DNA of 58,599 nt from Gemmatimonadota bacterium (GTDB taxonomy: Bacteria > Latescibacterota > UBA2968 > UBA8231). The notes beneath the pieces were generated by a model. That model did no database searches, had not been told where the DNA came from, and saw nothing but the letters and a program-made list of their open reading frames with translations. Positions 53,626-58,599 of the stretch are shown here, piece by piece (position 1 is the first letter of the stretch; the number at the start of each line of letters is the position of its first letter). Location: positions 1 through 58,599 of the forward strand of contig JABHDC010000206.1 in assembly GCA_018673255.1 (NCBI GenBank), given 5' to 3'. The translations under genes were made by a program, and so were the position numbers.

Positions 53626-55101
53626 CTAACGCAGTGTCTGCGACCAGTGTTCGGCACGCTGGTCCTCGTGTCGCATACGCCAGCGCAGCAACTGCTGGGT
53701 CAATACCAGCAGGGGGCCAGCACAAGCAGGATCTGCCGCGACATCGTTCAGTTCGTCAGGATCCTCGTGCAGGTCGAAGAGGATCGGCGGCATCGTGGGA
53801 TCAGCGAAGTGGATGAGCTTGTGCCGCGCATTGCGCACGACCCACAGCAGGTGTTCATCCGGATCACTTGCTCCGGCCGCAAGGGCTCCCTGGCGGTAGT
53901 CGAATTCGTAGTGAATGCTCTGCTTGTGTTCAGCCTGGTGACCATGCAGAACGCTCAGGACACTGGTCCCCTGAAAACGATCGGGGATCGGCTCGCCGAG
54001 CCACTCCATGATCGTCGGCGCCGAGTCGATGGCTTCGACGAAGCTCTCGATCTGCTGGCCTCGTGTCGCGTCCGCCGCCGGTCGTGGATCGCGCACGAGA
54101 TACGGAATCCGCATTCCCCCGTCGAAGAACTGACCTTTGCCCGTGAGATAGTGATCTCCAAGATGCTCGGCATGATCGGCGGAGAAAATGATGAGCGTGT
54201 CCTCCCACTGACCACTCTCATCAAGAGCTGCAAAGAGGCGTCCCAGATTGTCATCGACTTCCGTGATCATCCCGTAATAGCAGGCCTGGTATTCCTGCAG
54301 ATGTTGCTCATCGACCAGATCGCTCGGTGCCAGACGCGACAGATACGGGTGACGCGGCGACAACTCATCGGCAACTCGCGCCGGGGCGGGCATCGATGCC
54401 GGATCATACATCTCGTGATACGGTTCACAGCAGATGTTTGGCGGATGGGGTTTGATGTAGTTGAGACTCAACACCCAGCCCTTCTCCTGCGACGCCTGTC
54501 GGTCACGGATGTAGTCGATGGCCCGGTCCGTGACGTAGGCGCACTCCGAGTGCTCTGCCGTGTATTTGGCTGGGAAGTGCTGCGGCAGATGAGAACCGGG
54601 GCCATCGGCCGGCACATCCGGTTGATGGATGGCTGCATGACTGAGCAGTTCCTCGTCGTATCCCTGTTCCCTGAGCCAGTCGAAATACTCCACACTGTCG
54701 TATTCGTGATAGTAGACCCGTTCGAACCCCGGTAGGCAATTGTCGTATCCCAGACGGGTACGGCGTTCGTCATCGGCCGGCAGAATCCCCGGGTCTGGCG
54801 TGTAGCCATTGTAGCCGATCAGGCCCGGATTCCAGCCCGCATCGTGCAGATGCTGGGGCAGACTCTCGTGGGCGTCACGCAAGGGCGTCATGTTGTTCAC
54901 CGCCCGCGTAGAACACATGTAGCGGCTGGTGTAGATACACATACGACTCGGGCCACACGGCGCCGCCTGGTTGAATCCCCGCGTGAACGAGGCACCCTCG
55001 CGTGCCAGTCGATCCAGGTTTGGTGTACGAATCACATCGTTGCCCATGTGCCCCAGGCAATCGACACGAAATTGGTCAGCGAGAATGAACAGAACGTTCA
55101 T
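53626..55101 (-). CDS. type I sulfatase / phosphonate monoester hydrolase-like
   Basis: A 491-residue sulfatase. NVLFILADQFRVDCLGHMGN is the first metal motif (Asp9, Gln10); Cys49-Gly-Pro-Ser-Arg53 is the formylglycine site; IIFSADHAEHLGDH is the second metal motif. The C-G-P-S-R variant is seen in sulfatases and phosphonate monoester hydrolases. The ATG at 55101 has GGAG five bases upstream; longer upstream starts were rejected. No signal peptide. It is upstream of the membrane protein in an apparent operon. Confidence 0.9.
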   Translation of the reverse strand: MNVLFILADQFRVDCLGHMGNDVIRTPNLDRLAREGASFTRGFNQAAPCGPSRMCIYTSRYMCSTRAVNNMTPLRDAHESLPQHLHDAGWNPGLIGYNGYTPDPGILPADDERRTRLGYDNCLPGFERVYYHEYDSVEYFDWLREQGYDEELLSHAAIHQPDVPADGPGSHLPQHFPAKYTAEHSECAYVTDRAIDYIRDRQASQEKGWVLSLNYIKPHPPNICCEPYHEMYDPASMPAPARVADELSPRHPYLSRLAPSDLVDEQHLQEYQACYYGMITEVDDNLGRLFAALDESGQWEDTLIIFSADHAEHLGDHYLTGKGQFFDGGMRIPYLVRDPRPAADATRGQQIESFVEAIDSAPTIMEWLGEPIPDRFQGTSVLSVLHGHQAEHKQSIHYEFDYRQGALAAGASDPDEHLLWVVRNARHKLIHFADPTMPPILFDLHEDPDELNDVAADPACAGPLLVLTQQLLRWRMRHEDQRAEHWSQTLR

Positions 55102-55311
55102 GCCATCTCCAGGTCCAGGTGGAACGGTCATCGACCATTCCGGGTCATCGGATGCGGTATGGCAAACTACCAACCGCACAGACCCCGCCGTCAAGCCAAA
55201 CGGTTGCTTGACAACCCCACTGAGGGCGCCATCTTCTCCCGGTCAGGTTGCTGTGTGCAGGACAGATTTCTGACATGCCGCAGCCTCCCCCCCACCAAAA
55301 AAAGAGTTGCC

Positions 55312-57480
55312 TTGCCAACGCTGATCTCACGTCGCCGCTGGTTGTTCCTCGGCGTCATTACCGCCGCCATCATCGGTCTCGATCTGGGGACAAATGGTGT
55401 GCCACCCAGCTTCGTCATCACCTCCCTCGACTCGCAGGACTCCGGTGGCGAGCCGCTACAGGTGGATGGTCTCCCCCTGCTACGCCCAGGGACGCTGACC
55501 CTTGGCGAGGGACATCCCGTCGTTGCCGTGGCGACCTCCAATGATCCTGGCCTCGACGCACCGGCCCCCCTCGATGCGCCTCTCACCTATGCCCAGGTGA
55601 ATGCCATCGTGCGCCGTGCCCTCGACCAGGACACCTCCGGACACTCTCTGCGCGACGTCATCGATCCGGGAGACCAGGTGCTGATCAAGGTGAACAGCGT
55701 CAGCAATCGCGGCGATCTCGGTTCTCAGGGCGACTGCTGCTCACGGTACACGCACGACAGCTCAGAACACCCGGGGCAGATCACCGATCTGCGTGTCGTG
55801 AAAAGCGTCGTCGACTATCTCCTGGATCACACCTCGGCGGCGAGCATAACCATCGCTGAAGGCGGTTCGGGCTCACCCCGACGTGACAAGCCAGGCTTCC
55901 CCAGTTACGCCACTGAAGACAGCTGGTCTGCACCCTACCCCGTCTTCGATGACCTGTCCTACCTGCGCATCGTCGAAGAGGCCAATGCCCGTGGCACCTC
56001 AACCGTCGTCGATACGAGTGATTTGAACTACGCCTCTTATCGCCGCGAACCGATCCCCGGGGGCCCTGTGTCGCGACTGGGTGTGACCCGTTCGACCTGG
56101 CAGGGCGCGCAGTATGGCTTCCACGTGGACGGCTCCGGCACCTTCCGGAATGAGGGCTTCTACGTTCCTGAGGTCGTCCTCGACGCTGACAAGATCATCT
56201 CCATTCCGGCCATGAAGACGACGATCTTCGGCGCTACCCTCGGCATCAAGAACTACGTCGGTGTCCTGGCGCCCCTCGCCTATGGGTCGGGCATCGGTAA
56301 GGGGGCCCACGCCGCCAACAACCCCGAGCAGGGATACGTCGACCTGTTCTCCTACAATCCCGCGGCCTACACCGTCATCGAAGGATTCTGGAGTACCGAG
56401 GGCAATGGGCCTCAGCGCGGTGACAACGTGCAGCACAATGTCATCGTCGCCAGTGCCGACCCTGTCGCCGCCGATGCTGTGGGCAGTTACCTGATGGGCT
56501 TCAACCCCCTCGATCTCGAACATCTCTACCTGGCCGCCGCCAAGGGTTTCGGCACCCTCGACATGGGTCGCATGCACCTGGTCGGTCCCCCGCCCCACAC
56601 GATCCGCCGCAACTTCGTCAAATCCCGCGCCGTGAATGCCGCCGAGGGTCGCACCATGTATTACGGCCGCGGCATCCGCCGCTGGTTGCTGGCCGGCCCC
56701 TTCCCAGGCATGGATATGGAACTGCAACCCCTGCCGAACGAGGCCGACCTGCGCCCCCTGGCTGGCCAGCCCGCCGGTGAAGGACAGTGGCAACAAATAG
56801 AACACCTCGGTTATTCGGCCGAGCGCCTGCAGATCAGCGAGATCCACGGAACGGGTTTCGACATACAGAGTCTGGCCTTCACCCTCGTCGACTCCTGGCA
56901 GGACCAGGATGGCTTCATCTGGCTCGGCTACGATGATGTGACCAGGGTCGTGCTCAATGGCGAGACCGTATACACCGATGCGGAGCCGCGCGGTTTCCAT
57001 CTGGGCGACGTACAGATTCCCATCCGCCTGCGGCAGGGAGAGAATCGCCTGTTGATCAAGGTGGGCAACCGGGCCGGTCGATCGGCCATGGCCGCCCATG
57101 TCGTGGATGAGGATGGCGATCGATTGCCGGGCATCAACTTCCGCTTGCCGGGAGAGGTACCCACAGCGATTGAAGAAGCCGATGGTGGCGTGCTGCCAAC
57201 CGCATCCAGGCTCGTCAATCTCTACCCGAATCCCTTCAACGCTCAGACCCGCATCCGCTTCCGTCTGTCCGCTGATAGCCAGGTGGATCTGGCCGTCTGG
57301 GATGTCCTGGGCCGTCGCGTGAAGAACCTCGTCACCACCACGCTGTCGGGTGGTGAGCACGAGATCGGTTGGGATGGCCGTGCCGATGACGGTGCCCAGG
57401 TCGCGACGGGCGTCTATTGGATTCGCCTGCAGACACCGGGCGCCGCCACCTCGGTTCGTCCACTCACGTTGCTGCGCTGA
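55312..57480 (+). CDS. secreted DUF362 protein with C-terminal sorting-type domain
   Basis: About 722 residues from a TTG at 55312 (AAAGAG upstream), followed by RRRWLFLGVITAAIIGLDLG, a signal or anchor helix. ATG 55159 in the same frame is an alternative, but its extra residues look non-protein-like. The core is DUF362-like: VLIKVNSVSNRG, then DADKIISIPAMKTTIFGATLG and GIKNYVGVLAP. A galactose-binding-type beta domain follows (GFIWLGYDDVTRVVLNG). The last 85 residues form a FlgD/type IX-like sorting domain: LYPNPFNAQTRIRF, VWDVLGRRVKNL and WDGRADDG, closing with GVYWIRL. A 210-bp gap with C8 and A7 runs separates it from the divergent sulfatase gene. Role unknown. Confidence 0.75.
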   Translation: MPTLISRRRWLFLGVITAAIIGLDLGTNGVPPSFVITSLDSQDSGGEPLQVDGLPLLRPGTLTLGEGHPVVAVATSNDPGLDAPAPLDAPLTYAQVNAIVRRALDQDTSGHSLRDVIDPGDQVLIKVNSVSNRGDLGSQGDCCSRYTHDSSEHPGQITDLRVVKSVVDYLLDHTSAASITIAEGGSGSPRRDKPGFPSYATEDSWSAPYPVFDDLSYLRIVEEANARGTSTVVDTSDLNYASYRREPIPGGPVSRLGVTRSTWQGAQYGFHVDGSGTFRNEGFYVPEVVLDADKIISIPAMKTTIFGATLGIKNYVGVLAPLAYGSGIGKGAHAANNPEQGYVDLFSYNPAAYTVIEGFWSTEGNGPQRGDNVQHNVIVASADPVAADAVGSYLMGFNPLDLEHLYLAAAKGFGTLDMGRMHLVGPPPHTIRRNFVKSRAVNAAEGRTMYYGRGIRRWLLAGPFPGMDMELQPLPNEADLRPLAGQPAGEGQWQQIEHLGYSAERLQISEIHGTGFDIQSLAFTLVDSWQDQDGFIWLGYDDVTRVVLNGETVYTDAEPRGFHLGDVQIPIRLRQGENRLLIKVGNRAGRSAMAAHVVDEDGDRLPGINFRLPGEVPTAIEEADGGVLPTASRLVNLYPNPFNAQTRIRFRLSADSQVDLAVWDVLGRRVKNLVTTTLSGGEHEIGWDGRADDGAQVATGVYWIRLQTPGAATSVRPLTLLR

Positions 57481-57484
57481 TCGC

Positions 57485-58599
57485 GTGAAGAAACCCCGCT
57501 CTTCCATCGCCGCCCTGGGTGGCCTGTGCCTGGCTCTATCCCTTTGTATCGGCCTGGCTCTGGGCAACTCCGGCTGCAGTTCTGAATCGGAAGTTGACGA
57601 CGAAACGATCGTCCTTGAATTCTGGACGATCGCACTGGGTGATGCCTTCGCCGACTACATCAACGGCATGATCGCCGACTACGAAGCCCAGACGCCGGGC
57701 GTGAAAGTCAAATGGGTCGATGTCAGCGGTGGTGAAGTTGCAGAGAAGTTCATCGCCGCTCTCGTCTCCGGGGATCCGCCCGATCTGGCCAATGTCTACG
57801 ACCTGCCCCGGTTCCTCGACTACGATGTCCTGGCCAATCTGGACAGCCTCGTCAACGACGAAGAGCGTGATCGCTATCTGCCGAACTTCTGGCGTGGCAT
57901 GGGGCAATACCAGGGTGCAAACTACGCCTTTCCCTTCTATGGCGGCGTCAGCATGATGTGGTACAACAAGGAGATCTTCGCCGCCGCTGGCCTGGATCCG
58001 GAGAAGCCGCCCACGACGATGGCCGAGATGATGGCCATGGGACGGCAGATCCGCGAACGCACGGGGAAATACGGTGTCTCCTGGCGACTCCACCCCTCGC
58101 TGGGTTCACCCGCCTGGTTGTTGCTGCGCCTGGCAGGCGTCTGGCCGCTTTTCGATGAGACCCGGTCTCACACGACGATCAACTCCCCCGAGGCTCGAGC
58201 CATGTTCCAGCAATGGATCGATGCCTACGAGGATGGCGTCATCCCACCTGAAGCCCTCGCGGCTGCTCATCGTGATGAGGTGAACTGGTTCATCGAGGGA
58301 CGCGCCGCGATCATGCCATTCTCAGGGGGCTGGATCACCCGCTACTTCGACAGGAACTTCGAAGCCAAGGCCGGCATGGCGCCGCAGCCACGCGGTCTGT
58401 CGGGTCGCGTCCCGGGGAGCAGTCAGGTCCTTGTCGTGCCACGCATGTCGCCCCATGTGGAGCAGGCCGTCGATTTCGGCCTCTTCGTCACCAGTCCGAA
58501 ATACCAGCTTGAATTCTGCTCCTACGTGGCGATCCTGCCCACCACGAAGGCAGCCGCTGCCGATCCCTTCTTTCAGCAGCCACCCCGCGATCAGTCAGA
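57485..58599 (+). CDS. sugar ABC transporter substrate-binding lipoprotein (partial)
   Basis: The frame is open from the GTG at 57485 to the window edge, at least 371 residues without a stop. The N-terminus is a signal peptide with a lipobox-like NSGC (LALSLCIGLALGNSGC), so it is probably a lipoprotein. The body shows the family 1 solute-binding pattern: IVLEFWTIALGDAF, then ALVSGDPPDLANVYD, YAFPFYGGVSMMWYNKEIFAAAG and AAIMPFSGGW. Such proteins capture sugars for an ABC importer; permease genes would be expected further right. It follows the DUF362 gene by only four bases and may be coupled to it. Confidence 0.85.
   Translation, partial: MKKPRSSIAALGGLCLALSLCIGLALGNSGCSSESEVDDETIVLEFWTIALGDAFADYINGMIADYEAQTPGVKVKWVDVSGGEVAEKFIAALVSGDPPDLANVYDLPRFLDYDVLANLDSLVNDEERDRYLPNFWRGMGQYQGANYAFPFYGGVSMMWYNKEIFAAAGLDPEKPPTTMAEMMAMGRQIRERTGKYGVSWRLHPSLGSPAWLLLRLAGVWPLFDETRSHTTINSPEARAMFQQWIDAYEDGVIPPEALAAAHRDEVNWFIEGRAAIMPFSGGWITRYFDRNFEAKAGMAPQPRGLSGRVPGSSQVLVVPRMSPHVEQAVDFGLFVTSPKYQLEFCSYVAILPTTKAAAADPFFQQPPRDQS

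Noticed and set aside
54844..55311. N-terminal extension of the DUF362 frame
   Set aside because: Most of it is antisense to the sulfatase gene, and the rest is Arg/Pro/Ser-rich, with C8 and A7 runs in the DNA, before a clean signal-type helix.
55999..57567. 522-codon minus-strand frame opposite the DUF362 gene
   Set aside because: The plus strand carries clear DUF362 and sorting-domain motifs; the antisense frame is a GC-bias shadow.
1..58599. tRNA, rRNA, CRISPR arrays, insertion sequences, phage genes
   Set aside because: No regularly spaced repeats, cloverleaf-like segments, transposase or integrase motifs were noticed; a dedicated search (tRNAscan, Infernal) was not possible.

Overview
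The window is about 58.6 kb of GC-rich, densely coded bacterial chromosome with about 45 protein genes. No rRNA, tRNA, CRISPR array, phage or transposase gene was seen. The gene repertoire points to an uncultured bacterium of the FCB supergroup; Latescibacterota-like is an inference from gene content, not from a marker gene. It includes phytanoyl-CoA-type dioxygenases, four Gfo/Idh/MocA dehydrogenases, two sulfatases, CBM9-like secreted proteins, a CehA/McbA metallohydrolase and a large polytopic DUF6785-type protein. One secreted protein carries a C-terminal 'YPNPFN...GVYWIRL' sorting-type domain. The overall lifestyle is scavenging of sulfated or complex glycans and other organic matter.

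Layout. Positions 1-8131 hold an AGE-type sugar epimerase, a small coiled-coil membrane protein, a three-copy 96-bp repeat, a Rieske protein with a repetitive helical C-terminus, and a PhyH dioxygenase divergent from a Gfo/Idh/MocA gene. That last gene leads into a ceramidase-like protein and an archaeal-type methyltransferase. Positions 8147-12408 (minus) hold two paralogous ABC-2 permeases and a HEAT/CBM9 lipoprotein, with no ATPase. Positions 12409-12887 are a 479-bp gene-free stretch full of inverted repeats. Positions 12888-17101 (plus) hold a PepSY-like mini-protein overlapping a 1277-aa secreted CBM9 protein. Positions 17209-21274 (minus) hold a dehydrogenase, a PhyH dioxygenase and an M61 peptidase; 21363-24365 (plus) hold a GH20-like protein and a mannonate-dehydratase-like enzyme.

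Positions 24435-33190 form a seven-gene minus-strand run: sulfatase, DUF3392, CehA/McbA hydrolase, SDR, a MotA-FliG(C) fusion, a CBM9/formylglycine-enzyme-like fusion and DUF3047. The MotA-FliG(C) fusion joins stator-type and rotor-type motor domains in one polypeptide, with no flagellar gene in sight, and is the most unusual object in the window. After an HDOD gene, 34697-41092 is a six-gene minus-strand operon: alpha/alpha-barrel protein, ComA-like phosphosulfolactate synthase, CocE-type hydrolase, HAD phosphatase, archaeal-type pantoate kinase and archaeal-type 4-phosphopantoate--beta-alanine ligase. It suggests that this bacterium makes CoA by the archaeal route.

Positions 41354-49283 hold an aldo/keto reductase with a DUF4037 protein, a dehydrogenase-Tag glycosylase-HhH operon, an unrecognised protein, and a dehydrogenase/glycosyltransferase pair. 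Positions 49323-58599 hold a GH-like/CBM9 secreted protein, a DUF6785-type membrane protein with a sulfatase, a DUF362 protein with a sorting domain, and the 5' part of a sugar ABC transporter binding lipoprotein that runs off the edge. Assignments rest on reading motifs by eye; no search was run.
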